Source: Ceratothoa steindachneri
Lineage: Eukaryota; Arthropoda; Malacostraca; Isopoda; Cymothoidae
Assembly (NCBI GenBank): GCA_963969495.1
Contig: OZ018328.1
Span: forward strand, 132,900,468 to 132,964,467
DNA length: 64,000 nucleotides
Reading direction: 5' to 3'
The first letter of the stretch is position 1. Each line of letters starts with the position of its first letter. The position numbers were made by a program, and so were the translations under genes. Of this stretch, positions 1 through 14,205 are shown piece after piece. Below the pieces are notes generated by a model that saw nothing but the letters and a program-made list of their open reading frames with translations, was not told the DNA's origin and did not search any database.

Positions 1-789
1 CGAGCTCTCTATAAGGCTAACTTTTATTTTCATAGAAAATTTCACGAGACAGGGTTATAATATTAATCCAATGGAATTTAGTTAAACAAAGAAGATGTTT
101 GATCACTCCTCGGTAAGATTTTGTGCAACTATTAATTAATCGTGAGAACTTATTGGGCATCGCACATGATTTGGTATTTCCATTTTTGCTTCCTGACTTC
201 ACTCCTCCGTATGACTCCGTTGTTAAATCGGTTTCAGATTTAGGCGATTTGAGCTATATCCTGGTGCCCAATGCCCTCTTCCACCCTTTTGGCTTTGGAA
301 ATTTACAGTCTTAGCTTCAACTATTTTCTTCTAGAATCTGACTGACGGAAACCGCTGTTTCTCTTAAAAAAAAAACGGTACCAAAAAAACAACCACAAAC
401 CCAACATGTTTCAAGTTCATGAATGTTATTGTGGGGACTTGTTACTCGAGGTTTTTATCACACACCCCTCCATCCTACTCCCACATTCGAGGAACGATTT
501 TCGTTGCGGTCCAGATGACCGCACAAAGAGCTCCACCTCCTCACAAAGAGACACACCCCCATTTTCATTTAGAATTTTATTTGCTCCCATTCAAATGACT
601 GCCCCTTCTGCCATCGCAATGATGACAAAACCTTGGTCTTGCCATCAAGGTCAAGGCAGTTGCATTCGCCGGCTTATGTCGGTTTATAATTAGGATTAGA
701 GTAATGGTAACTAATGGAGCCTCAAAGGTGACTTATGCCTTTGAAGGCATAAAAAATGCTGGAGCCTCATAAAATTCCGTAGGACTGTT
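1..789. other. No gene recognised; short palindrome
   Basis: I see no coding region or repeat that I can name. A perfect 9-bp-arm palindrome lies at 733-752 (arms TTATGCCTT and AAGGCATAA around TG). The words GGAGCCTCA recur on either side of it. The short open frames here lack codon structure or family motifs. Confidence 0.5.
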
Positions 790-2097
790 AACCTCCCCTC
801 AGGTGCCACCCACAGTCGCAACGACTCTCACTGCATCCAAGGCCCATCTCAACGGTGCCTATGCCGCCGAGAGATGCCAATCATAAACGGAGCACTTTAG
901 GTTTAGGGCTAGGAAACTCATTCGACATCTTAATGTAACTCTAAGGGCCAATAGCACCTCTAGTTCTGCTCAGGACGCCACTCTGAAGGGCACCACCTTT
1001 GACTAGTTGTCATCACGCCTTAAAGCTTCCACAGAGCCGAGAGTATTGCATTTGACCTTCATGGGGCGCACTTTGCCTCATGCTGGATCCGAGCCAGTGT
1101 ACACTGATGGCTCCAAGTCCCAATGAGGGAGTCGGTTTACACGCCGCATCTTCTCTGTTTCAAGTTAGCAGGGCTTTATCAGGCCCTATGTCTGTCTTCA
1201 CGAACTTGCAGGTTGCAATACACCGCTCGGTCGTGCCCAGTTATGATACCGGATTGTGATCTTTACCGACTCACAAAGAGCCCTGAGTGCTTTCAGGACA
1301 ATGGAATTTGCATACCACCGGTTTCGTGCTATCCGTGACGCCACGGTTGCTGCGAGCCGAGGAATGAAGCGATTATCTTTTGGGGGGTTCGTGGACAAAT
1401 ATAAATTGGCGAGAATGATGGCGCTAAAGAGTTCGCGAGAACTTGGCGACCAGACCAGCAACGTTTCGATCTGCCTCACACCGACTAAATGGCAGGAATT
1501 AGGGCAGTCTTCCGGCCTGCCTGGCAAAGAGGATGGAAGACGGCCGAGGGGAACTTAAGGTTGCGTGCGAATGCGCCGCGACTGTTCCCATGGACCTACC
1601 CCGAATGCCGCGACGGCTTCAGGTCGCTTTCTGTCGTCTTATACCTGGGCACGGCCATTTGATGGAGCGTTCCCGTGAACCTTACTGCGTTGTTCCCCAG
1701 ACTGGTCGGCTTATTCTTATTGAATGTACCAGTCCGAGTGATCTTCGCACACGTTACTTGTCCCGGTACCGAGACGAGCAGGGTCGCTAACACTTGTCCC
1801 TCTTACTCGGCACGGTTCGTGTACACAGACTTGTGGACTATCTGAATTTTTGGAGGAGGCTGGCCTCCTCCATTTTATTTAACTCGCTTTGGTGTTGGTC
1901 GCATGATCCTGCGCCGGAGAGGGGGAGGACTTGCTCCGACGCCGGAGCTGCATTCTTCTTCTTGCTGTTTTTTTTTAGGGGTGGGGGTCTTTGCGTGTTT
2001 TTTTTTATCTAGCCTTGCATTAAGTTGTAGGATAATTACGGCGACTTTGTCCCTTAGTGGACAGTTGCCAGATGGGTGCTAGAATAAATATCTTGTA

Positions 2098-2099
<2 letters not shown>
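790..2099 (+). mobile_element. I-like non-LTR retrotransposon, 3' half (copy A)
   Basis: This is the 3' half of an RNase H-bearing non-LTR retrotransposon. It begins in the RT thumb/RNase H spacer, because 800-880 closely matches the inverse of 29430-29500 in the long minus-strand copy. It then runs through RNase H, a Cys/His-like C-terminal tail (HLMER...LIECTSPSD near 1660-1745) and a 3' UTR. The distal 3' UTR (about 2010-2075) ends in a block (TACGGCGACT...GCCAGATGGG) found at several other places in the window. The reading frame is broken repeatedly, so it is a dead 5'-truncated copy. A long (TA)n tract follows directly. I-clade membership is inferred from RNase H after RT; subfamily is not determined. 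Confidence 0.8.
1085..1560 (+). pseudogene. Degenerate RNase H domain of copy A
   Basis: In this family RNase H removes the RNA strand of the hybrid made during target-primed reverse transcription. The first catalytic Asp block reads VYTDGSKS at about 1097-1123. The second block reads IFTDSQRALSAF from about 1256, in another frame, and is followed by a helix-rich stretch (HRFRAIRDATVAASRG). The end reads GQSSGLPGKEDGRRPRGT near 1503-1555 and matches the minus-strand copy at 28.9-29.0 kb. At least two frame changes and a stop lie between the blocks, so no protein can be made. Family assignment is firm; precise ends are not. Confidence 0.75.

Positions 2100-2181
<82 letters not shown>
2100..2181. 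repeat. (TA)n microsatellite, about 40 units
   Basis: An uninterrupted TA tract follows directly on the 3' end of the I-like copy A. It may be an expanded retrotransposon tail or an insertion target. The YIYIYI peptides it produces in translation are artefacts. Confidence 0.95.
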
Positions 2182-2183
<2 letters not shown>

Positions 2184-2255
2184 AAGTAGCACGAGAGAAT
2201 GATGAAAATGAATCCATATTGCAGCTGTTTACTTATAAATCTTATTTAACATGTA

Positions 2256-2259
<4 letters not shown>

Positions 2260-2344
<85 letters not shown>

Positions 2345-2591
2345 TCCATTAAACCACATTGAAAGAGAAAACGGAATAATTTTTCCTTGCAGTAATATTT
2401 TTATTACCTTTTTTCGAAAAATCCGTGCAGGGAAGTGATTCGAACCAGGCACACTGAGGCAGCGAGCACCGCTTTGATCTCAGTTAAAAGTATGCCGTTA
2501 GTACACTCTGCACGGATTTTTTCGAAAAAAGGTAATAAAAATATTACTGCAAGGAAAAATTATTCCGTTTTCTCTTTCAATGTGGTTTAAT

Positions 2592-2655
<64 letters not shown>
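2260..2655. repeat. 396-bp palindrome with (TA)n outer arms
   Basis: From outside in, the structure is (TA)40 at 2260-2341, an 87-bp arm at 2344-2430, a 77-bp loop at 2431-2507, the complementary arm at 2508-2594, and (TA)31 at 2594-2655. The two inner arms match base for base apart from one A-run length difference, so the whole stretch could fold into a single hairpin or cruciform. The loop holds a tRNA-like B box on the minus strand. It looks like a SINE-type insertion whose tail region was duplicated in inverse orientation. No coding content. Confidence 0.92.
2431..2507 (-). repeat. tRNA-like SINE head in the palindrome loop
   Basis: Read on the minus strand, the loop contains GCTCGCTGCCTCAGTG followed by CCTGGTTCGAATC, resembling the anticodon-arm to T-arm part of a tRNA with a good B box. 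No intact acceptor stem is visible, so I call it a tRNA-derived SINE head, not a tRNA gene. About 95 bp downstream (towards lower coordinates) the (TA)n tract begins, the same layout as at 52.8-53.0 kb and 62.8-63.0 kb. Confidence 0.5.
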
Positions 2656-2658
<3 letters not shown>

Positions 2659-3579
2659 TGGGAGGCATCATAGCCGGCTTTGCCTTGGTTGGCTTTCATC
2701 AGATGAACCCTTTACAATAAAAAAAAAGGTTCCCCGAAAATACTGTGCCTAATTTTCCACTGTAAAAAAAAATCCTCTCAATTGACTACAGTAGTTTGAT
2801 TTCTTATTAAAATTCCTTTCTGTTTCCTCTAAAGGCAAATATGTAATTTCGGAGCTCTTGAAGCATTTTTGCTGAGCGTTAAAATGCACCCCTCCATCTT
2901 CAGATTTTTGTCGCTTTCTTTATCACTCTTGATAGCGGCTCATTCTTACTCTAGGCTTCTTCCTGTTCTCCCTTTGAGACGTGGATTCAATAAGGGATTA
3001 TTTACAGGATAAAGCTCCCTAAAAGTAGTCATTTTTGTAAATAAATAAACCCTCGAGGGAGTTTAGCTAATGCATAATCTACCACCGTTCATTTCCATAT
3101 ACCATTTGAACTATTCGCCCCTAAGCCATAAGTTTGGATTTGCCGCGACATGGCCCCTTCCGACTGTCCCTCTTAAGAATGGGAACATCCATTTTAATAC
3201 ATATTCATAAATCTTCCTTGCTTTTTCCCGGGATTGGTCGACTTTCTATTTAAGTTTAGATCTCAAGAACACACCGTACAGTAAACGGTTGCTCCTTAAT
3301 GGGGGGGGGGGGGGTGCTTGGTTTGGGCTAAATCCACAGTCCGGTGTATTGTGGGTGTTTGATCGAGAACCCGCGTTATGGGTGGAGGTGGGACGATGTG
3401 GAAACTCGCAGGAAAAATGTATCCTTTCGTACGGAATTCGTTGCGCAAGATTGGAACTCCGTCGTGGGTTGAGTACCACTCGACTCTCTGATGCTTCTTC
3501 GCAACGGGATTCAAGTCTGTACGAAGTTGCTACATCCGTTTCCTGCAAGAGGCACGAGATTCCCCACGGATAGTGAAAT
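2656..3579. other. No gene recognised; G14 homopolymer
   Basis: Nothing coding can be supported. A run of 14 G lies at 3301-3314, which creates false Gly- or Pro-rich frames on both strands. Immediately after the (TA)n, 2656-2680 (TTGGTGGGA...) resembles the sequence following the (TA)n at 6570. Confidence 0.5.
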
Positions 3580-3950
3580 GGACATAAAAATCAGATTGAC
3601 AATCCCTAGCAAGCCCGAAGGCACCAAGGGCCGGTCCTCTTGTGGGGTGGTTCCAAGATAGGGGAAGCCGTTCCGCGTCAGGGGTATGTGGATATGAACG
3701 CCTCCATAGCGGAGACTAATACTCCATCAGCAGAGTTTCGAAACAGAGGAGAATGTGGGTATGTTTTCCTGTGAAACAGAGAAATAGAATGGTAGATGTA
3801 CTGTGATTGGTTGTGCGTGTAATGACCCAGGGTATCAGCGTATACGCCCAATGGGCGGTCAGCTTGTGATTCCGCTGAAAGTTTTATGTCTACGCTGACT
3901 GAGATTAAATCTGTGCCTAAACGCTAGAAACTCAAGTTCTTACTTTTTAG
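3580..3950. repeat. Unidentified dispersed repeat X, copy 1
   Basis: This block shares a colinear series of words with 36365-36600: TATGTGGATAT, TACTCCAT(C/T)AGCA, ATAGAGGAG-like, TATGTT..CCTGTGAA, CGAAAGTTTT..GTCT.CGCT and GTGCCT...GCTAGAA. A shorter stretch around CGTCAGGGG...GATATGAA also aligns with 13.5 kb. The three copies diverge by many small gaps. There is no coding potential. I do not recognise the family; it could be the body of a SINE or an old DNA transposon. Confidence 0.65.
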
Positions 3951-7408
<3,458 letters not shown>

Positions 7409-7492
7409 CGAAGTTGTTCCGTGCCCCAAGGAGGCAGTCACCAGATGGGCTCCTAAATTTAAAAAAAAATAAAAAATCGAAGTTGTTCCGTG
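7409..7492 (+). mobile_element. 54-bp 3' end of I-like family with 15-bp TSD
   Basis: The 15-bp word CGAAGTTGTTCCGTG occurs at 7409-7423 and again at 7478-7492. Between them lie 54 bp (7424-7477) matching the last part of the I-like 3' UTR: AGGCAGTCACCAGATGGGC, then an A-rich tail. This is an extremely 5'-truncated insertion made by target-primed reverse transcription, and it fixes the true 3' end of the family. Confidence 0.93.
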
Positions 7493-10400
7493 ATTAGTAA
7501 CTGAGCATTCAACCCTCACGATTTGACGTTGGTCTCCCTTTTCCGTCCACTCCCGAACAAAGCGTCAACTGTAGCCCGACATATTGAAACCGATTAACGG
7601 GACCCGCATAAGGATAGTCTATATTGGGCCTAAAGTTGCAAGGATCGATTTGATAGAGATGTGGCCAATATGACCACATCCCTCCCCACTATCCCAAGAA
7701 TAAGACTTCCTTCTTTATTATTTGACCCCCCTCCCTAAACTCGTCATTGGTAATCATCTATTATACACCATAAGATATAGAATAGTGGGGGTATGGAATA
7801 GGCTGCCTTAATTTGAGGCTGGTGAATCACTACAGACAACCCCAAGTTACTTTATATATTCGAGGCGTTGTTATAAGAGAGATGCTTCATAGCCGAGCAT
7901 CGTATATTTCATGCATGGATGCAATCACGTTAATTAGTCATCTATGACTCACAACTGACACGACGATGGTTGGTATTCTTACTCCCTAAAAAATAAGATA
8001 CAGAACTTATTTGGATCACAGATCTTGTGAGTTTCTTAAGTTTTTAATCATCCACCAATTCGAGGTTGAATATATTTTAAATAAATGCGCCTCCCCCCCT
8101 CCTCCTTGCTAAATAGCGTCGCTTAATTCATGTTTAGCTTTCATGGCGGGTTTGAATCATGATTTTGTAGATTTCATTCAGTATTCCTCTCTCTTCTCTT
8201 CCATTTATGCCTCAGGATTTTTCTTCACGATTAATATTTGCGCAAATGGCAGCTCTGCCCTGGTGAATGAGTAGTAAGTCGGCGGTGTTTGAAAATCTGT
8301 CGGGCTCCAAGTCCATTTTCGGATGTTTTTCCCTGTTATTTCAATCCACCTTCGACGGACCTTAATGAATTGTACAATTAATCTGAGTTCCACGAAAAGC
8401 CAAAATAATTACAATATAAATATTCACATGAGAGGTTGTACAATGTATAAAAACAAACCGATTAAAATTATTAATCTACGCTGAATATCAAACCTGGAAG
8501 AATCACACTCCCTCCTGCCACCTCCCGTTTCGTGCCCAGAGATTGTCTTCATCGTCTTGATTCCCGTAGGAAGATCGGCGGTTTTATCTGTTCCACGCAT
8601 TTTAACTTCCTCTACCCTCACCCTTTATTACAAATTCTGCGAGAGATGCACTAGGGGGTTTTCCCCTTTAAATAATGGTATCCGGCGCGTTTAATATCGA
8701 TATAAAATTTGACTCATGCCGAGTCATTTTGCTAGCCAACACGTGACGCGATTATTGAGTCGTGACTCGTGACAGGTGGCCGCTGCTGGCTATTCTACTT
8801 CAACAAAAATCAAATGTATTTGATGGATGCATTTGGCCTACTGCCGCTTATTTGCTACTCGGATGTTATTCCTGTGTGGACGTCAATTTGGAACCATTCC
8901 AACTCCAGCTCTCCCTGGGACGGACAAAATTCTTTTCGTTGTTTATTATGGCCTCATAAAATACGATTAGTTCTTGTGTTGAGGAAACGGATTAAAGAAC
9001 GTTTTTGTGCGCGTTGAAATAATGTTTACTTATAAAAACCAGCATGAATTGTATTCGCTGAGAAAGTAGAAATTAGTTATCTTCATCACATTCTCCTTGA
9101 CCTGGATTTATCATCCGGAACTTTACCACGGAAACAGAAATTAAAAAAAAAAGTTCTAAGCATAATTTTTAGATGCCAACATTTGCACGCTGGAAATCCT
9201 TTTCACTCTCCAGTTTAATCCATCTATTGGCTTTGTCGAGACATGGGTTTTTGTGGCGTTCCCAGACGCCCCTGTGTATGTTATTACGGTGAGATTTGAG
9301 GGGAAAAAAAACTTCAAGGGGCCAAAGGACGATCCTCAGCCTGTGCATTATGTGATCCCCCGCGAATGTACAAAATGGCGAAGAACAAAACCAGCTTGGA
9401 GGATCGAGGATCTGTTATTGGCCTAAGAGGAGAAGGGAAGGGCAGGAAGTATCCCGCTGTTAATAGGGTAGTTAAAAAGGTCGGCCATTGTGACCCTCTG
9501 AAGAAAAGTTGGCATAGTAACGAGGATGCGGGTATGTATCCTCCCTACATCACTGATTGACTATACCCAATTTTTGTTGCTTAGTTTCCTGTCTATCAAC
9601 TCTTAAACTTTGGTCTAAATAAATTTTCAGTCTTGCTTTTATACCTTTCTTTTTCATTGAAAATTTAGCTCCATCGTAAACTAAAGTTTCAAATAGGAAC
9701 TATAAGAAATCTATAGCTTGCATAACTTTGGCCTGAAAATAGGATTTTCGATTACTAAAAGTACTGTAAAAGGGTTGCCTATTTTTTACTTGATAAAAAC
9801 AGTACGAAATAGGCTGTAAAATCCATTCGTTTTGAAATTGCTTTCAAGCCATGTTATTCTACAGATGGTAAAATCTAAGGGGACGGTAATTTGGAGGGTA
9901 GGGGTCCAACTTTGTCATTGTTTTCCGTTCTGGTGAGAGTTAGCACCTAAAAGTTATTGGTGAAAATCGGGCCTTTGTTTAACCTTGTCCTTATCTTCCC
10001 TTTGTATGGAAGCAGATATCGAGAAAAATGGGTTGGGCTGAAAATTTCGGTGGAGAATATAATATGACAGTGATTGGTGTGTTTGTTATTTACTGAGTGA
10101 ACATTAAATTCATCTTGAGTGTCAGAGATATGAATGAAACTCATTCACATTGAACGGAATATGATAATTATTTACTTAACCGTAATCACTTTTTCAGTAT
10201 ATTACATTACTTATTGTACGATTAATCCAAATATATTAATTTTGGCGGGCAGAACTTCAGAAGGCGAAACGCGGCAAAACGGTTTGAATTGGAATCCATC
10301 GACTTCGGTTTCAAACTCGATTTTGCCACATTTTAGCTTCCGACGGCCTAAAACGATCATATTTGGACTGATAACACAAAATACTAAAAGAAGAAATAAC

Positions 10401-10937
10401 CTAACTTAAACTTAGGTGCGTGCAGTCTATATCGGCCCTGCTGTTTTGTTTACTCTCATGAAACTTGATACATCTGGGCAGCATGAACATTTCAGTAAAA
10501 TATCTATTAAAATTATCTCCCCTTTAACTAATCTCCTAACCCCTACCCATCTGCGGCGTCGTTAAATTAACGTTTACTTTACTGTGGTACTAACCACCAT
10601 CGTGGGAAATGGGTATTTCTTGCCTCGGTGCAATCATCTGTTTACGGAAGGTTATGACGTCATACCAATATGGCGGCTTTGTGTTAATTTTCATAAAATT
10701 CTAAGGCACGATTAAGGCCGCTGTGAACCTCTTTTACGATGCCTACAAAATAGATTTCTTACCCAACACAAGTCATCATGCAAAGCTTTCTAATCATAAA
10801 CAGAGAAATGGAAGAAAGGGTGACGAAAAAATATAGTTTTAATATATTTTTACAATGTGACGTCATCATAATATATACATAAAAAAATAAATTAAAACTG
10901 TAATTACATTATTGATAACATCGACCGCTAAATATAT
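7493..10937. other. No gene recognised
   Basis: Over 3 kb of AT-leaning sequence with no supported gene. The frame at 9366-9560 (64 codons) is lysine-rich and is followed by a GTATGT word, but I see no acceptor or family motif to make it an exon. Confidence 0.45.
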
Positions 10938-11043
10938 TCTATATATATGGACGCCGGAGCTTGCTTCTTAATTGTTGCCATTTTCCCTTTTTATTGTCGC
11001 CAGATAGGCTCCTAAAATTTTTAAAAAAATCTATATATATGGA
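10938..11043 (+). mobile_element. 78-bp 3' end of I-like family with 14-bp TSD
   Basis: The word TCTATATATATGGA occurs at 10938-10951 and 11030-11043. The 78 bp between (10952-11029) begin with CGCCGGAGCTTGCTTCTT, found in the 3' UTR of copy A near 1938, skip most of the UTR, and end with GTCGCCAGATAGGCTCCTAAA and an A-rich tail. It is a second tiny truncated and internally shortened insertion. Confidence 0.9.
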
Positions 11044-11234
11044 TTCGCAAAGTGCAGGAATAAAAGTAATTAAATTTGGTTGTAAGTGATTACAGTTAAC
11101 TAAATGTTAACCGGAATATTTCAAGCTCGTTATGTTTAGGACTGTTTACATTCAAAATTTTAAGAAAGTTTAAAAGAGAAATTATTTGAGGGTGTTATTA
11201 AATAGCTTAGTGTTGACTATATTCCCTACATGCA
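11044..11234. other. No gene recognised
   Basis: AT-rich spacer between the I-like fragment and the SINE-like block; nothing supported. Confidence 0.4.
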
Positions 11235-11350
11235 TCAATCCGAGTGGAAACATTACACCCGCTTACATCGAAGTTAAGTCACATGGAGTCTGCAAAAGTC
11301 TTAGGAGGGAATTTTAATTCGGGTCCACTTCACGGCGGCTGCCAATGGGA
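11235..11350 (+). repeat. 5S/tRNA-like SINE fragment
   Basis: The order CCGAGTGGAAA, CCGCTT, CGAAGTTAAG, CACAT, ATTCGG, CCACTT and GGCTGCCA is the same as on the minus strand at 36220-36355. CGAAGTTAAG resembles the internal promoter A box of 5S rRNA. The central GGTTAGTA..TGGGATG part seen in the other copy is missing here. This is a degraded copy. Confidence 0.5.
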
Positions 11351-12044
11351 AATAAAAGGCCTTCGAAAAGAGTGGAGATCCGCGGTAAACCTCTTCCAAA
11401 TTAATTATTAATTAACTTAAGTATTGTTGTCACAAGTGTAGTTTTTTCCTATTCGTTATCCGTTGTTTTTTGGGGGGTTGGGGGGAATTATCCCTTTATA
11501 TTGCCCACTTTTATAGAGTTAAATTCGCCTCCATTCCCAATCTAAATTATGCGTCATATTTAAGCATTAGACGTATACGCAGTGACGTCGGGGGTGGGTG
11601 GGTTCCTGGGTGAAAATACCAAATGAACCAGCAGATTGGTATTAGTGTACTGTGTACGTTGTTAGTTTAATGCAAATAAAAACTTTTTTTAAAAGAACTT
11701 TGTTTATTGTTACCAAGTAAAGGTCTAGTTTCGCGGCATCACCCTAAAGGGTGAGGCGTGATGCTCCGAAACTTGTTCTTTGCAAAACATCTCTTTGCAT
11801 TGACTTGACGAATATCGATTTTTTTTTTAATCCTTCATTATGTGTTCCATGTACGGTTGAGTTAGACACCATTTTAAGATGTAGGTAGTTGCTCGATGTA
11901 TACTGGTTGTACTATCGAATGTACACAACGATCGACCATCCAGGAATCGTCTTCCCATTCTTGACGAAGTTGGACGCCAAAATATTTTCACTTTCTAATA
12001 GTCTCGAGTTTACCCAACAATAAGTTTTCTCACTCCCCTTTTTG
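11351..12044. other. No gene; hairpin at 11727-11773
   Basis: No coding sequence is supported. At 11727-11773 there is a 47-bp imperfect hairpin with outer arms AGTTTCG / CGAAACT and inner GCATCAC / GTGATGC-like arms around CCCTAAAGGG. It is too far from any gene to be called a transcript 3' signal. Confidence 0.5.
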
Positions 12045-12275
12045 CGAGCGGGGTAGCTGCCATTTGTCCCTTGTAGTCGGGACGGGTTCGTGCACACAGA
12101 CTTGTGAACTATTTGACTCGTTGGAGGAGGCTGGCCTCCTCCATTTTATTTTACTCTGTTGTTGGTCACATGCTCCCACGTCGGGGGAAGGCGCCAGAGC
12201 GTGTTTGCTTCTTCATCTTGCTTTTGTTTTGTTTGTGTTCTTGTTTGTCTTTTCTTTGGGGAGGACCTATTTTAA
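12045..12275 (+). mobile_element. I-like retrotransposon 3' fragment (copy D)
   Basis: The stretch from 12066 (CTTGTAGTCGGGACGGG) through GGAGGAGGCTGGCCTCCTCC at 12122-12141 is nearly identical to the tail coding and stop region of copies at 1790-1880, 17775-17865 and 24205-24275. The 3' UTR then diverges and the usual terminal GCAGTCGCCAGATG block is not found. Truncated at both ends. Confidence 0.8.
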
Positions 12276-13329
12276 TGGGTGCTATGACACCCGCCCACCC
12301 CCCCCTAAAAAACCCAGAGGAGTTCTAAGAACTATTTATTGTCTTCATATTTGCTTATTTTCGCGCCTCTACCCTCCCCCACCCTCTTTGCCAACTCCCT
12401 TCCAATCCAGAAAGATAAATCTATGTGGCTGCTGGCCATCAGCATACATTGAATTCCGAGGAGCCGAGAATTAATCACAATCCTCGAAGCCTACAAATGC
12501 CGGCACAGCCACGTAATTCTCCTAAAGAAAAAAACAACTTTGAGATTTATTTACCACCTATTTCTCAGACGCGAATTGACGTCAACAGACTTTAATAATA
12601 TGAGCAATTTTAATAATTGAATTTTATCCGTGAAACGAATATTATAATTAAGAGTTATTCGCAGTTTTAAAAGAGTTAACTTAGCTTCTGCGTGTTGTTT
12701 ATTTGAATTCCTTAGTAGGATGATGTTGATATATCCTACCACCACAGGTATTTAAAGCTGGCGTGGCTTATACAGTCTTTTACAGCTTGGGATTTTTCGA
12801 TAATTATGGTTTTGATGTTCATTCGCATTTTTGGTCATCCATCTGTTATATATTCTTTCTTTTCCCACAGTGAACAATCCCTTGTTGGATTACATACGTT
12901 TCCTTTTCTTTTCCCGGAATCACTCAATCGACCCGAAACATTTACCTGAAAGATAAAAGGGATTCTTCCTATAATTCGCCATACCCAGGATTATTTATCT
13001 CGAATTATCTTGATCTGCCCTATGTTCTAGTTCCCCCTGGTTTTGATCACGCATTAGGGCGTAGACCCTCACTGAGATGTAACAACTATGGACAATTCAA
13101 ATTGGTGGTAATTCCCCCCCTCCATTTCGAAAAGTGTGTAATGGGCGTAGGGTGTGGGATTATTTTTCTTCAGTAGATCCCTTTACACATTTTAAAGTTG
13201 TTCTTGTTTCATTCTAACTTTGGGAAATTAACGCGTCTTTCAGGTTCCTGCACTTTAGGCTGTTTTATTGGATCGCTTACTGTTTTAGGGTTTTTTTTTG
13301 TTACTTAATTACGCCACTCATTGGCTTTC
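12276..13329. other. No gene recognised
   Basis: No supported coding or repeat feature. It contains C-rich runs near 12296 and 12370. Confidence 0.45.
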
Positions 13330-13600
13330 CAATAATGGACGAAGGTTTCTAGGCCGGGTAATGAATTCCCCCAAAAATCTGAATGACAATCGTGGAAGGA
13401 GGTCGCTAGGCGTGGCAATAAATTTACATAAAGACCTTGTTGGGGAGTGCATAAAGATTGGTAGCACTGTTTTGCCACAAACCAGCGAGCAAGGAATCCA
13501 CCGTGGCCCAAAGGCAAGCCACCCGTCAGGGGATTGTTGATATGAAACCCCCCTTTCGGGGCGGAAGAGTGATGTGTAATATGTGTGGAACTTATTGTGA
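13330..13600. repeat. Unidentified dispersed repeat X, copy 2 (partial)
   Basis: The segment AAAAATCTGAATGACAATC near 13371 and the segment AAGCCACCCGTCAGGGG...GATATGAAA near 13517-13547 align in order with 3582-3605 and 3670-3705. The rest is strongly diverged. The protein frames over this block on both strands show no domain signature. Confidence 0.45.
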
Positions 13601-13744
13601 CGATCTGTTTGGCGAAGCACCTTTTCCCATCCTGTGTGTATTTATGCACATCCTTTTGCTGAAATAACGTATTTGCCACACACGTATCTTTCAACACAGA
13701 AAGGCGCTATCTCTAATTACATTCAAACCAGGTTTAGTAAAAAC

Positions 13745-14205
13745 GCAAGTTACCCCCCTCTCCCTCTCATTTTGCCACATATTCTTCCATATTTCTCCTA
13801 CAACCATCAAACGATGCCCATTCGCAGTTCCATCAACCACTCTTTCAAGTTATTCCATAATTCTCTCATCTTCACTTCAATCCTTACAAGGTCCATACAC
13901 TACAACCACGCAGTTTCACCCTTGTAAATATTAACTCTACCCACATAATTCTCGAGCTCACATTTATACCCAATCATTGCATTATGCCACTCACTCAAAA
14001 GCACTGCCACACCCTCTCTACCCCTACCGCCATGATTCATCCCCACTCTTTTCAATCTACCCCATACCATCTCTTCATTCCCGTTCCTTTTATGTATCAC
14101 ATAATGCAAGTATCTCGAATCTCGCCTTTTAAAACATTTACCCCTCTTTCCCATCACACATACCCCGCATGCCCATTCGATTCAACCATTGACGCGGTCT
14201 AACCG
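13745..14205 (-). pseudogene. RTE/CR1-type AP endonuclease domain remnant
   Basis: On the minus strand the order is that of an apurinic-like endonuclease of a non-LTR retrotransposon. Blocks are GNEEMVWGRLKRVGMNHGGR, then GVAVLLSEWHNAMIGYKC, a strand reading NYVGRVNIYKGETAWL, KMRELWNNLKE, and finally GHRLMVVGEIW, where families normally carry a VVGDxN active-site loop. That loop is altered (E for D, I-W for L-N), and several frameshifts separate the blocks. The enzyme would nick target DNA for reverse transcription. No RT follows downstream, so only the 5' part remains. The RTE assignment rests on resemblance to crustacean and insect endonuclease frames and is moderate. Confidence 0.6.

Noticed and set aside
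12064..12474. 136-codon plus-strand frame as a gene
   Set aside because: Its first part is the tail and 3' UTR of an I-like retroelement read in one frame; the rest is low-complexity.
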